NCBI GenBank assembly: GCA_947650365.1
Contig: CANTAL010000004.1
Coordinates: 1-64,000 of the forward strand
Direction: 5' to 3'
Origin: Chamaelirium japonicum
Taxonomy: Eukaryota > Streptophyta > Magnoliopsida > Liliales > Melanthiaceae
DNA length: 64,000 nucleotides
Shown piece after piece: positions 33,501 to 50,170 of this stretch; within the stretch, counting starts at the first letter, position 1; the number at the start of each line of letters is the position of its first letter. A model generated the notes under the pieces. It did no database searches, was not told the origin of the DNA, and worked only from the letters and a program-made list of their open reading frames with translations. A program made the position numbers and the translations under genes.

Positions 33501-36500
33501 TCGCACGAATGAATCCATTCTAATTCATTCGTATGATCCATTCTAATTCATTCGCATGAATGTATCCATTCTAATTCATTCGTACGATCCATTCTATCTC
33601 ATTCATACAATCCATTCTATTTCATTCGTAAGATCCATTCTAATTCATTCGCACGATCCATTCTAATTCATTCGCATGATCCATTCTAATTCATTCGTAC
33701 GATCGATTCTAATTCATTCATACGATCCATTCTAATTCATTCGCACGAATGTATCCATTCTAATTCATTCGTACGATCCATTCTAATTCATTCGCACAAT
33801 CTATTCTATTTCATTCATACGATCGATTCTAATTTATTCGCACGATCCATTCTAATTCCTTCGTATGATCCATTCTAATTCATTCGTACGGTATGATTCA
33901 TTCTAATTCATTCGTACGATTCATTCTAATTTAATCCATTCTAATTTATTCGTACGATCCATTCTAATTCATTCTTACGATTCATTCTAATTCAATCCAT
34001 TCTAATTCATTCGTACGATCCATTCTTACTCATTCGTACGATCCATTCTAATTCATTCGCACGAATGAATCCATTCTAATTCATTCGTATGATCCATTCT
34101 AATTCATTCGCATGAATTATCCATTCTAATTCATTCGTACGATCCATTCTATCTCATTTGTACAATCCATTCTATTTCATTCGTACGATCCATTCTAATT
34201 CATTCGCACGATCCATTCTAATTCATTCGCATGATCCATTCTAATTCATTCGTACGATCGATTCTAATTCATTCATACGATCCATTCTAATTCATTAGCA
34301 CGAAAAAACACGATCCACTCACATACGAATAAATTAGAATGAATTAGAATGGATTGTGTGAATGAATTAGAATGGATCGTGCGAATGAATTAGAATGGAT
34401 CGTGCGAATGAATTAGAATATGGATCGTACGAATGAAATAGAATGGATCGTACGAATGAATTCGAATGTATCCTTTCTAATTCATTCGTACGATCCATTC
34501 TAATTCCTTCGTACGATCCAATCTAATTCATTCGTACAATCCATTCTAATTCATTCGCACGATCAATTGAATTAGAATGGATACATTCGTGCGAATCCAT
34601 TCTATTTCATTCGTACGATCCATTCTAATTCATTCGCACGATCCATTCTAATTCATTCATACGATCCATTCTAATTCATTCGTACGATCCATTCCAATTC
34701 ATTCGTACGATCCATTCTAATTCATTCGCACAATCTATTCTAATTCATTCGTACGATCCATTCTAATTCATTCGCACGATCCATTCTAATTCATTCATAC
34801 GATCCATTCTATTTCATTCGTACGATCCATTCTTACTCATTCGTACGATCCATTCTAATTCATTTGCACGAAGGTATCCATTCTAATTCATTCGTACTAT
34901 CTATTCTAATTCCTTCGTACGATCCATTCTAATTCCTTCGTACGATCCATTCTAATTCATTCGTACGATCTATTCTAATTCATTCGTACGATCCATTCTA
35001 ATTCCTTCGTATGATCCATTCTAATTCATTCGTACGGTATGATTCATTCTAATTCATTCGTACGGTATGATCCATTCTAATTCATTCGTACAGTCCATTC
35101 TAATTCATTCTCACGAATGTATCTATTCTAATTCATTCGTACGATCCATTCTAATTCATTTGTACGAATGTATCCACTCTAATTCATTCATACGATCCAT
35201 TCTAATTCATTCGCACGAATGTATCCATTCCAATTCATTCGTACGATCCATTCTAATTCATTCGCACAATCTATTCTAATTCATTCGTACGATCAATTCT
35301 AATTCATTAGCATGATCCATTCTAATTCATTCGTACTATCCATTATAATTCCTTCGTACGATCCATTCTAATTCCTTCGTATGATCCATTCTAATTTATT
35401 CGTACGATCCATTCTAATTCATTCGTACGATCCATTCTAATTCCTTCGTATGATCCATTCTAATTCATTCATACGGTATGATTCATTCTAATTCATTCGT
35501 ACGATTCATTCTAATTTCTTCGTATGAATAAATTAGATTGGATCGTACGAATGAAATAGAATGGATCATACGAATGAATTAGAATGGATACATACGAATG
35601 AATTAGAATGGATCGTATGAATGAATTAGAATGGATCGTGCGAATGAATTCGAATGGATCGTACGAATTAGAATCGATCCATTCTAATTCATTCGTACGA
35701 TCCATTCTAATTCATTCATACGATCCATTATAATTCTTTCGCACGAATGTATCCATTCTAATTCATTCGTACGATCCATTCTAATTCATTCGCACGATCC
35801 ATTCTAATTCATTCGTACGATCCATTCTAATTCATTCGTACGATCTATATTCTAATTCATTCGCACGATCCATTCTAATTCATTCGCACAATCTATTCTA
35901 ATTCATTCGTACGATCCATTCTAATTCATTCACACGATCCATTCTAATTCATTCATACGATCCATTCTATTTCATTCGTACGATCCATTCTTACTCATTC
36001 GTACGATCCATTCTAATTCATTTGCACGAAGGTATCCATTCTAATTCATTCGTACTATCCATTCTAATTCCTTCGTACGATCCATTCTAATTCCTTCGTA
36101 CGATCCATTCGAATTCATTCATACGATCCATTCTAATTCATTCGTACGATCCATTCTAATTCCTTCGTATGATCCATTCTAATTCATTCGTACGATTCAT
36201 TCTAATTCAATCCATTCTAATTCATTCGTACGATCCATTCTTACTTATTCGTACGATCCATTCTAATTCATTCATACGATCCAATCTAATTCATTCATAC
36301 GATCCATTCAAATTCATTAATACGATCCACTCTAATTCATTCATACGATCTATTCTAATTCCTTCGTACGATCCATTCTAATTCATACGATCCATTCTAA
36401 TTCATTCGTAAGATCCATTCTAATTCATTCATACGATCTATTCTAATTCATTCATACAATCCATTCTAATTCCTTCGTACGATCCATTCTAATTCATTCA

Positions 36501-39500
36501 TACGATCCATTCTAATTCATTCAAACGATCTATTCTATTTCATTCATACGATCCATTCTAATTCATTAATACGATCCATTCTAATTCATTCGCATGATCT
36601 ATTCTAATTCATTCACACTCATACGATCCATTCTAATTCATTCGTACGAATGAATTAGAGTGGATACATTCGTACAAATGAATTAGAATGGATCGTATGA
36701 ATGAATTAGAGTGGATACATTCGTACAAATGAATTAGAATGGATCGTACGAATGAATTAGAATGGATACATTCGTGCGAATGAATTAGAATGGATCATAT
36801 GAATGAATTAGAATGGATCGTTTAAGTGAATGCGAATGGATCGTGCAAATGAATTAGAATGGATTGTACGAATGAATTAGAATGGATAGTACGAATGAAT
36901 TAGAATGGATACATTCGTGCGAATCCATTCTATTTCATTCGTACGATCCATTCTTATTTATTCGCACGATCCATTCTAATTCATTCATACGATCCATTCT
37001 AATTCATTCGTACGATCCATTCTAATTCATTCGTACGATCCATTCTAATTCATTCGCACAATCTATTCTAATTAATTCGTACGATCCATTCTAATTCATT
37101 CGCACGATCCATTCTAATTCATTCATACGATCCATTCTATTTCATTCGTACGAACCATTCTTACTCATTCGTACGATCCATTCTAATTCATTTGCACGAA
37201 GGTATCCATTCTAATTCATTCGTACTATCCATTCTAATTCCTTCATACGATCCATTATAATTCCTTCGTACGATCCATTCTAATTCCTTCGTACGATCCA
37301 TTCTAATTCATTCGTACGATCCATTCTAATTCATTCGTACGATCCATTCTAATTCCTTCGTATGATCCATTCTAATTCATTCGTACGGTATGATTCATTC
37401 TAATTCATTCATACGATTCATTCTAATTCAATCCATTCTAATTCATTCGTACGATCCATTCTAATTCATTCGTACGATCCATTCTAATTCATTCGTACGA
37501 TTCATTCTATTTCAATCCATTCTAATTCATTTGTACGATTCATTATTACTCATTCGTACGATCCATTCTAATTCATTCGCACGAATGAATCCATTCTAAT
37601 TCATTCGTATGATCCATTCTAATTCATTCGCATGAATGTATCCATTCTAATTCATTCGTACGATCCATTATATCTTATTCGTACAATCCATTCTATTTCC
37701 TTCGTACGATCCATTCTAATTCATTCGCACGATCCATTCTAATTCATTCGCATGATCCATTCTAATTCATTCGTACGATCGATTCTAATTCATTCATACG
37801 ATCCATCCTAATTTATTCGCACGAATGTATCCATTCTAATTCATTCGTACGATCCATTCTAATTCATTCGCACAATCTATTCTAATTCATTCAGACGATC
37901 CATTCTAATTTATTCGCACGATCCATTCTAATTCCTTCGTATGATCCATTCTAATTCATTCGTACGGTATGATTCATTCTAATTCATTCGTACGATTCAT
38001 TCTAATTCAATCCATTCTAATTCATTCATACGATCCATTCTAATTCATTCGTACGATCCATTCTAATTCATTCGTACGATTCATTCTAATTCAATCCATT
38101 CTAATTCATTCGTACGATCCATTCTAATTCATTCGTACGATTCATTCTAATTCAATCCATTCTAATTCATTCGTACGATCCATTCTTACTCATTCGTACG
38201 ATCCATTCTAATTCATTCGCACGAATGAATCCATTCTAATTCATTCGTATGATCCATTCTAATTCATTCGCATGAATTATCCATTCTAATTCATTCGTAC
38301 GATCCATTCTATCTCATTCGTACAATCCATTCTATTTCATTCGTACGATCCATTCTAATTCATTCGCACGATCCATTCTAATTCATTCGCATGGTCCATT
38401 CTAATTCATTCGTACGATCGATTCTAATTCATTCATACGATCCATTCTAATTCATTAGCACGAAAAAACACGATCCACTCACATACGAATAAATTAGAAT
38501 GAATTAGAATGGATTGTGTGAATGAATTAGAATGGATCGTATGAATGAATTAGAATAGATCGTGCGAATGAATTAGAATGGATCGTGCGAATGAATTAGA
38601 ATATGGATCGTACAAATGAATTAGAATGGATCGTACGAATGAATTCGAATGTATCCTTTCTAATTCATTCGTACAATCCATTCTAATTCCTTCGTACGAT
38701 CCATTCTACTTCATTCGTACGATCCATTCTAATTCATTCGCACGATCAATTGAATTAGAATGGATACATTCGTGCGAATCCATTCTATTTCATTCGTACG
38801 ATCCATTCTAATTCATTCGCACAATCCATTCTAATTTATTCATACGATCCATTCTAATCCATTCGTACTATCCATTCTAATTCATTCGTACGATCCATTC
38901 TAATCCATTCGCACAATCTATTCTAATTCATTCGTACGATCCATTCTAATTCATTCGCATGATCCATTCTAATTCATTCATACGATAAATTCTATTTCAT
39001 TCGTACGATCCATTCTTACTCATTCGTACGATCCATTCTAATTCATTTGCACGAAGGTATCCATTCTAATTCATTCGTACTATCCATTCTAATTCCTTCG
39101 TACGATCCATTCTAATTCCTTCGTACGATCCATTCTAATTCATTCGTACGATCCATTCTAACTCATTCATACGATCCATTCTAATTCCTTCGTATGATCC
39201 ATTCTAATTCTTTCGTACGGTATGATTCATTCTAATTCATTCGTACGATTCATTCTAATTCAATCCATTCTAATTCATTCGTACGATCCATTCTAATTCA
39301 TTCGTACGATCCATTCTAATTCATTCGTATGATTCATTCTAATTCAATCCATTCTAATTCATTCGTACGATCCATTCTAATTCATTCGCACGATCCATTC
39401 TAATTCATTCGTACGATCCATTCTATTTCATTCATACGATCCATTCTAATTCATTCATACGATCTATTCTAATTCTTTCGCACGAATGTATCCATTCTAA

Positions 39501-40370
39501 TTCATTCGTACGATCCATTCTAATTCATTCATACAATCCATTCTAATTCTTTTGCACGAATGTATCCATTCTAATTCATTCGTACTATCCATTCTAATTC
39601 CTTCGTACGATCCATTCTAATTCCTTCGTACGATCCATTCTAATTCATTCGTACGATCCATTCTAATTCATTCATACGATCGATTCTAATTCCTTCGTAT
39701 GATCCATTCTAATTCATTAGTACGGTATGATTCATTCTAATTCATTCGTACAATTCATTCTAATTCAATCCATTCTAATTCATTCGTACGATCCATTCTA
39801 ATTCATTCGTACGATCCATTCTAATTCATTCGTACGATTCATTCTAATTCAATCCATTCTAATTCATTCGTACGATCCATTCTTACTCATTCGTACGATC
39901 CATTCTAATTCATTCGCACGAATGAATCCATTCTAATTCATTCGTACGATCCATTCTAATTCATTCGTACGATCAATTCTAATTCCTTCATATCATCCAT
40001 TCTAATTCATTCGTACGATTCATTCTAATTCAATCCATTCTAATTCATTCGTACGATCCATTCTTACTCATTCGTACGATCCAATCTAATTCATTCATAC
40101 GATCCAATCTAATTCATTCATACGATCCATTCAAATTCATTAATACGATCCAATCTAATTCATTCATACGATCCATTCTAATTCCTTCGTACGATCCATT
40201 CTAATTCATACGATCCATTCTAATTCATTCGTAAGATCCATTTTAATTCATTCATACGATCTATTCTAATTCATTCATACAATCCATTCTAATTCCTTCG
40301 TACGATCCATTCTAATTCATTCATACGATCCATTCTAATTCATTCGTACGATCCATTCTAATTCATTCGC
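30571..40370. repeat. 9,800-bp higher-order satellite unit, copy 1
   Basis: Identity with the sequence 9,800 bp downstream begins at about 30,571; just before it the two differ (ACT versus CGC at 30,568-30,570). Strand switches fall near 31,518, 31,670, 32,625, 32,893, 34,323, 34,468, 34,567, 34,592, 35,525, 35,672, 36,650, 36,922, 38,480, 38,655, 38,752 and 38,777. The last eight repeat the order of the first eight, showing two internal subunits 4.0-4.2 kb apart. Marker tracts CGAAAAAACA are at 34,301 and 38,461. There is no gene; the 61-70 residue frames are translated satellite. Confidence 0.95.
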
Positions 40371-43300
40371 ACGATCCATTCTAATTCATTCATACGATCC
40401 ATTCTAATTCATTCGTACGATCCATTCTAATTCATTCGCACGATCCATTCTAATTTATTCATACGATCCATTCTAATTCATTCGTATGTATCCATTCTAA
40501 TTCATTCATACGATCCATTCTAATTCTACGATCCATTCTTACTCATTCGTATTATCCATTTTAATTCATTCACACGAATGTATCAACTCTAATTCATTCG
40601 TATGATCCATTCTAATTCATTCGCACGAATGTATCCATTCTAATTCATTCATACGATCCATTCTAATTCATTCGTACGATCCATTCTAATTCATTCGTAC
40701 GATCCATTCTAATTTATTCGTACAATCCATTCTAATTTATTCGTACAATCCATTCTAATTCATTCATACGATCCATTCTAATTCATTCGTACGATCCATT
40801 CTAATTCATTCGTACAATCCATTCTAATTCATTCGCACGATCCATTCGCATTCACTCAAACGATCCATTCTAATTCATTCATATGATCCATTCTAATTCA
40901 TTCGCACGAATGTATCCATTCTAATTCATTCGTACGATCCATTCTAATTCATTTGTACGAATGTATCCACTCTAATTCATTCATACGATCCATTCTAATT
41001 CATTTGCACGAATGTATCCATTCCAATTCATTCGTACGATCCATTCTAATTCATTCGCACAATCTATTCTAATTCATTCGTACGATCAATTCTAATTCAT
41101 TAGCATGATCCATTCTAATTCATTCGTACTATCCATTCTAATTCCTTCGTACGATCCATTCTAATTCCTTCGTCCGATCCATTCTAATTCATTCGTACGA
41201 TCCATTCTAATTCATTCCTACGATCCATTCTAATTCCTTCGTAAGATCCATTCTAATTCATTCGTACGGTATGATTCATTCTAATTCATTCGTACGATTT
41301 ATTCTAATTTCTTCGTATGAATGAATTAGATTGGATCGTACGAATGAAATAGAATGGATCGTACGAATGAATTAGAATGGATACATACGAATGAATTAGA
41401 ATGGATCGTATGAACGAATTAGAATGGATCGTGCGAATGAATTCGAATGGATCATACGAATTAGAATCGATCCATTCTAATTCATTCGTACGATCCATTC
41501 TAATTCATTCATACGATCCATTCTAATTCTTTCGCACGAATGTATCCATTTTAATTCATTCGTACGATCCATTCTAATTCATTCGCACGATCCATTCTAA
41601 TTCATTCGTACGATCCATTCTAATTCATTCGTACGATCTATATTCTAATTCATTCGCATGATCCATTCTAATTCATTCGCACAATCTATTCTAATTCATT
41701 CGTACGATCCATTCTAATTCATTCGCACGATCCATTCTAATTCATTCATACGATCCATTCTATTTCATTCGTACGATCCATTCTTACTCATTCGTACGAT
41801 CCATTCTAATTCATTTGCACGAAGGTATCCATTCTAATTCATTCGTACTATCCATTCTAATTCCTTCGTATGATCCATTCTAATTCCTTCGTACGATCCA
41901 TTCTAATTCATTCGTACGATCCATTCTAATTCCTTCGTATGATCCATTCTAATTCATTCGTACGATTCATTCTAATTCAATCCATTCTAATTCATTCGTA
42001 CGATCCATTCTTACTCATTCGTACGATCCATTCTAATTCATTCATACGATCCAATCTAATTCATTCATACGATCCATTCAAATTCATTAATACGATCCAA
42101 TCTAATTCATTCATACGATCCATTCTAATTCCTTTGTACGATCCATTCTAATTCATACGATCCATTCTAATTCATTCGTAAGATCCATTCTAATTCATTC
42201 ATACGATCTATTCTAATTCATTCATACAATCCATTCTAATTCCTTCGTACGATCCATTCTAATTCATTCATACGATCCATTCTAATTCATTCGTACGATC
42301 TATTCTATTTCATTCATACGATCCATTCTAATTCATTAATACGATCCATTCTAATTCATTCACATGATCCATTCTAATTCATTCACACTCATACGATCCA
42401 TTCTAATTCATTCGTACGAATGAATTAGAGTGGATACATTCGTACAAATGAATTAGAATGGATCGTATGAATGAATTAGAGTGGATACATTCGTACAAAT
42501 GAATTAGAATGGATCGTACGAATGAATTAGAATGGATACATTCGTGCGAATGAATTAGAATGGATCATATGAATGAATTAGAATGGATTGTTTGAGTGAA
42601 TGCGAATGGATCGTGCGAATGAATTAGAATGGATTGTACGAATGAATTAGAATGGATCGTACGAATGAATTAGAATGGATACATTCATGCGAATCCATTC
42701 TATTTCATTCGTATGACCCATTCTAATTCATTCGCACGATCCATTCTAATTCATTCGTACGATCCATTCTAATTCATTCGTACGATCCATTCTAATTCAT
42801 TCGTACGATCCATTCTAATTCATTCGCACCATCTATTTTAATTCATTCGTACGATCCATTCTAATTCATTCGCACGATCCATTCTAATTCATTCATACGA
42901 TTCATTCTATTTCATTCGTACGATCCATTCTTAATCATTCGTACGATCTATTCTAATTCATTTGCACGAAGGTATCCATTCTAATTCATTCGTACTATCC
43001 ATTCTAATTCCTTCATACGATCCATTCTAATTCCTTCGTACGATCCATTCTAATTCATTCGTACGATCCATTCTAATTCCTTCGTATGATCCATTCTAAT
43101 TCATTCGTACGGTATGATTCATTCTAATTCATTCGTACGATTCATTCTAATTCAATCCATTCTAATTCATTCGTACAATCAATTCTAATTCATTCGTACG
43201 ACCCATTCTAATTCATTCGTACGATTCATTCTAATTCAATCCATTCTAATTCATTCGTACGATCCATTCTTACTCATTCGTACGATCCGTTTTAATTCAT

Positions 43301-46300
43301 TCGCACGAATGAATCCATTCTAATTCATTCGTATGATCCATTCTAATTCATTCGCATGAATGTATCCATTCTAATTCATTCGTACGATCCATTCTATCTC
43401 ATTCATACAATCCATTCTATTTCATTCGTAAGATCCATTCTAATTCATTCGCACGATCCATTCTAATTCATTCGCATGATCCATTCTAATTCATTCGTAC
43501 GATCGATTCTAATTCATTCATACGATCCATTCTAATTCATTCGCACGAATGTATCCATTCTAATTCATTCGTACGATCCATTCTAATTCATTCGCACAAT
43601 CTATTCTATTTCATTCATACGATCGATTCTAATTTATTCGCACGATCCATTCTAATTCCTTCGTATGATCCATTCTAATTCATTCGTACGGTATGATTCA
43701 TTCTAATTCATTCGTACGATTCATTCTAATTTAATCCATTCTAATTTATTCGTACGATCCATTCTAATTCATTCTTACGATTCATTCTAATTCAATCCAT
43801 TCTAATTCATTCGTACGATCCATTCTTACTCATTCGTACGATCCATTCTAATTCATTCGCACGAATGAATCCATTCTAATTCATTCGTATGATCCATTAT
43901 AATTCATTCGCATGAATTATCCATTCTAATTCATTCGTACGATCCATTCTATCTCATTTGTACAATCCATTCTATTTCATTCGTACGATCCATTCTAATT
44001 CATTCGCACGATCCATTCTAATTCATTCGCATGATCCATTCTAATTCATTCGTACGATCGATTCTAATTCATTCATACGATCCATTCTAATTCATTAGCA
44101 CGAAAAAACACGATCCACTCACATACGAATAAATTAGAATGAATTAGAATGGATTGTGTGAATGAATTAGAATGGATCGTGCGAATGAATTAGAATGGAT
44201 CGTGCGAATGAATTAGAATATGGATCGTACGAATGAAATAGAATGGATCGTACGAATGAATTCGAATGTATCCTTTCTAATTCATTCGTACGATCCATTC
44301 TAATTCCTTCGTACGATCCAATCTAATTCATTCGTACAATCCATTCTAATTCATTCGCACGATCAATTGAATTAGAATGGATACATTCGTGCGAATCCAT
44401 TCTATTTCATTCGTACGATCCATTCTAATTCATTCGCACGATCCATTCTAATTCATTCATACGATCCATTCTAATTCATTCGTACGATCCATTCCAATTC
44501 ATTCGTACGATCCATTCTAATTCATTCGCACAATCTATTCTAATTCATTCGTACGATCCATTCTAATTCATTCGCACGATCCATTCTAATTCATTCATAC
44601 GATCCATTCTATTTCATTCGTACGATCCATTCTTACTCATTCGTACGATCCATTCTAATTCATTTGCACGAAGGTATCCATTCTAATTCATTCGTACTAT
44701 CTATTCTAATTCCTTCGTACGATCCATTCTAATTCCTTCGTACGATCCATTCTAATTCATTCGTACGATCTATTCTAATTCATTCGTACGATCCATTCTA
44801 ATTCCTTCGTATGATCCATTCTAATTCATTCGTACGGTATGATTCATTCTAATTCATTCGTACGGTATGATCCATTCTAATTCATTCGTACAGTCCATTC
44901 TAATTCATTCTCACGAATGTATCTATTCTAATTCATTCGTACGATCCATTCTAATTCATTTGTACGAATGTATCCACTCTAATTCATTCATACGATCCAT
45001 TCTAATTCATTCGCACGAATGTATCCATTCCAATTCATTCGTACGATCCATTCTAATTCATTCGCACAATCTATTCTAATTCATTCGTACGATCAATTCT
45101 AATTCATTAGCATGATCCATTCTAATTCATTCGTACTATCCATTATAATTCCTTCGTACGATCCATTCTAATTCCTTCGTATGATCCATTCTAATTTATT
45201 CGTACGATCCATTCTAATTCATTCGTACGATCCATTCTAATTCCTTCGTATGATCCATTCTAATTCATTCATACGGTATGATTCATTCTAATTCATTCGT
45301 ACGATTCATTCTAATTTCTTCGTATGAATAAATTAGATTGGATCGTACGAATGAAATAGAATGGATCATACGAATGAATTAGAATGGATACATACGAATG
45401 AATTAGAATGGATCGTATGAATGAATTAGAATGGATCGTGCGAATGAATTCGAATGGATCGTACGAATTAGAATCGATCCATTCTAATTCATTCGTACGA
45501 TCCATTCTAATTCATTCATACGATCCATTATAATTCTTTCGCACGAATGTATCCATTCTAATTCATTCGTACGATCCATTCTAATTCATTCGCACGATCC
45601 ATTCTAATTCATTCGTACGATCCATTCTAATTCATTCGTACGATCTATATTCTAATTCATTCGCACGATCCATTCTAATTCATTCGCACAATCTATTCTA
45701 ATTCATTCGTACGATCCATTCTAATTCATTCACACGATCCATTCTAATTCATTCATACGATCCATTCTATTTCATTCGTACGATCCATTCTTACTCATTC
45801 GTACGATCCATTCTAATTCATTTGCACGAAGGTATCCATTCTAATTCATTCGTACTATCCATTCTAATTCCTTCGTACGATCCATTCTAATTCCTTCGTA
45901 CGATCCATTCGAATTCATTCATACGATCCATTCTAATTCATTCGTACGATCCATTCTAATTCCTTCGTATGATCCATTCTAATTCATTCGTACGATTCAT
46001 TCTAATTCAATCCATTCTAATTCATTCGTACGATCCATTCTTACTTATTCGTACGATCCATTCTAATTCATTCATACGATCCAATCTAATTCATTCATAC
46101 GATCCATTCAAATTCATTAATACGATCCACTCTAATTCATTCATACGATCTATTCTAATTCCTTCGTACGATCCATTCTAATTCATACGATCCATTCTAA
46201 TTCATTCGTAAGATCCATTCTAATTCATTCATACGATCTATTCTAATTCATTCGTACAATCCATTCTAATTCATTCGTACGATCCATTCTAATTCATTCA

Positions 46301-49300
46301 TACGATCCATTCTAATTCATTCAAACGATCTATTCTATTTCATTCATACGATCCATTCTAATTCATTAATACGATCCATTCTAATTCATTCGCATGATCT
46401 ATTCTAATTCATTCACACTCATACGATCCATTCTAATTCATTCGTACGAATGAATTAGAGTGGATACATTCGTACAAATGAATTAGAATGGATCGTATGA
46501 ATGAATTAGAGTGGATACATTCGTACAAATGAATTAGAATGGATCGTACGAATGAATTAGAATGGATACATTCGTGCGAATGAATTAGAATGGATCATAT
46601 GAATGAATTAGAATGGATCGTTTAAGTGAATGCGAATGGATCGTGCAAATGAATTAGAATGGATTGTACGAATGAATTAGAATGGATAGTACGAATGAAT
46701 TAGAATGGATACATTCGTGCGAATCCATTCTATTTCATTCGTACGATCCATTCTTATTTATTCGCACGATCCATTCTAATTCATTCATACGATCCATTCT
46801 AATTCATTCGTACGATCCATTCTAATTCATTCGTACGATCCATTCTAATTCATTCGCACAATCTATTCTAATTAATTCGTACGATCCATTCTAATTCATT
46901 CGCACGATCCATTCTAATTCATTCATACGATCCATTCTATTTCATTCGTACGAACCATTCTTACTCATTCGTACGATCCATTCTAATTCATTTGCACGAA
47001 GGTATCCATTCTAATTCATTCGTACTATCCATTCTAATTCCTTCATACGATCCATTATAATTCCTTCGTACGATCCATTCTAATTCCTTCGTACGATCCA
47101 TTCTAATTCATTCGTACGATCCATTCTAATTCATTCGTACGATCCATTCTAATTCCTTCGTATGATCCATTCTAATTCATTCGTACGGTATGATTCATTC
47201 TAATTCATTCATACGATTCATTCTAATTCAATCCATTCTAATTCATTCGTACGATCCATTCTAATTCATTCGTACGATCCATTCTAATTCATTCGTACGA
47301 TTCATTCTATTTCAATCCATTCTAATTCATTTGTACGATTCATTATTACTCATTCGTACGATCCATTCTAATTCATTCGCACGAATGAATCCATTCTAAT
47401 TCATTCGTATGATCCATTCTAATTCATTCGCATGAATGTATCCATTCTAATTCATTCGTACGATCCATTATATCTTATTCGTACAATCCATTCTATTTCC
47501 TTCGTACGATCCATTCTAATTCATTCGCACGATCCATTCTAATTCATTCGCATGATCCATTCTAATTCATTCGTACGATCGATTCTAATTCATTCATACG
47601 ATCCATCCTAATTTATTCGCACGAATGTATCCATTCTAATTCATTCGTACGATCCATTCTAATTCATTCGCACAATCTATTCTAATTCATTCAGACGATC
47701 CATTCTAATTTATTCGCACGATCCATTCTAATTCCTTCGTATGATCCATTCTAATTCATTCGTACGGTATGATTCATTCTAAGTCATTCGTACGATTCAT
47801 TCTAATTCAATCCATTCTAATTCATTCATACGATCCATTCTAATTCATTCGTACGATCCATTCTAATTCATTCGTACGATTCATTCTAATTCAATCCATT
47901 CTAATTCATTCGTACGATCCATTCTAATTCATTCGTACGATTCATTCTAATTCAATCCATTCTAATTCATTCGTACGATCCATTCTTACTCATTCGTACG
48001 ATCCATTCTAATTCATTCGCACGAATGAATCCATTCTAATTCATTCGTATGATCCATTCTAATTCATTCGCATGAATTATCCATTCTAATTCATTCGTAC
48101 GATCCATTCTATCTCATTCGTACAATCCATTCTATTTCATTCGTACGATCCATTCTAATTCATTCGCACGATCCATTCTAATTCATTCGCATGGTCCATT
48201 CTAATTCATTCGTACGATCGATTCTAATTCATTCATACGATCCATTCTAATTCATTAGCACGAAAAAACACGATCCACTCACATACGAATAAATTAGAAT
48301 GAATTAGAATGGATTGTGTGAATGAATTAGAATGGATCGTATGAATGAATTAGAATAGATCGTGCGAATGAATTAGAATGGATCGTGCGAATGAATTAGA
48401 ATATGGATCGTACAAATGAATTAGAATGGATCGTACGAATGAATTCGAATGTATCCTTTCTAATTCATTCGTACAATCCATTCTAATTCCTTCGTACGAT
48501 CCATTCTACTTCATTCGTACGATCCATTCTAATTCATTCGCACGATCAATTGAATTAGAATGGATACATTCGTGCGAATCCATTCTATTTCATTCGTACG
48601 ATCCATTCTAATTCATTCGCACAATCCATTCTAATTTATTCATACGATCCATTCTAATCCATTCGTACTATCCATTCTAATTCATTCGTACGATCCATTC
48701 TAATCCATTCGCACAATCTATTCTAATTCATTCGTACGATCCATTCTAATTCATTCGCATGATCCATTCTAATTCATTCATACGATAAATTCTATTTCAT
48801 TCGTACGATCCATTCTTACTCATTCGTACGATCCATTCTAATTCATTTGCACGAAGGTATCCATTCTAATTCATTCGTACTATCCATTCTAATTCCTTCG
48901 TACGATCCATTCTAATTCCTTCGTACGATCCATTCTAATTCATTCGTACGATCCATTCTAACTCATTCATACGATCCATTCTAATTCCTTCGTATGATCC
49001 ATTCTAATTCTTTCGTACGGTATGATTCATTCTAATTCATTCGTACGATTCATTCTAATTCAATCCATTCTAATTCATTCGTACGATCCATTCTAATTCA
49101 TTCGTACGATCCATTCTAATTCATTCGTATGATTCATTCTAATTCAATCCATTCTAATTCATTCGTACGATCCATTCTAATTCATTCGCACGATCCATTC
49201 TAATTCATTCGTACGATCCATTCTATTTCATTCATACGATCCATTCTAATTCATTCATACGATCTATTCTAATTCTTTCGCACGAATGTATCCATTCTAA

Positions 49301-50170
49301 TTCATTCGTACGATCCATTCTAATTCATTCATACAATCCATTCTAATTCTTTTGCACGAATGTATCCATTCTAATTCATTCGTACTATCCATTCTAATTC
49401 CTTCGTACGATCCATTCTAATTCCTTCGTACGATCCATTCTAATTCATTCGTACGATCCATTCTAATTCATTCATACGATCGATTCTAATTCCTTCGTAT
49501 GATCCATTCTAATTCATTAGTACGGTATGATTCATTCTAATTCATTCGTACAATTCATTCTAATTCAATCCATTCTAATTCATTCGTACGATCCATTCTA
49601 ATTCATTCGTACGATCCATTCTAATTCATTCGTACGATTCATTCTAATTCAATCCATTCTAATTCATTCGTACGATCCATTCTTACTCATTCGTACGATC
49701 CATTCTAATTCATTCGCACGAATGAATCCATTCTAATTCATTCGTACGATCCATTCTAATTCATTCGTACGATCAATTCTAATTCCTTCATATCATCCAT
49801 TCTAATTCATTCGTACGATTCATTCTAATTCAATCCATTCTAATTCATTCGTACGATCCATTCTTACTCATTCGTACGATCCAATCTAATTCATTCATAC
49901 GATCCAATCTAATTCATTCATACGATCCATTCAAATTCATTAATACGATCCAATCTAATTCATTCATACGATCCATTCTAATTCCTTCGTACGATCCATT
50001 CTAATTCATACGATCCATTCTAATTCATTCGTAAGATCCATTTTAATTCATTCATACGATCTATTCTAATTCATTCATACAATCCATTCTAATTCCTTCG
50101 TACGATCCATTCTAATTCATTCATACGATCCATTCTAATTCATTCGTACGATCCATTCTAATTCATTCGC
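40371..50170. repeat. 9,800-bp higher-order satellite unit, copy 2
   Basis: It follows copy 1 with no spacer. Four substitutions set it apart from both other copies: 43,899 (A for C), 46,254 (G for A), 46,273 (A for C) and 47,783 (G for T). I found no indel. Marker tracts CGAAAAAACA are at 44,101 and 48,261. No gene is present. Confidence 0.95.
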
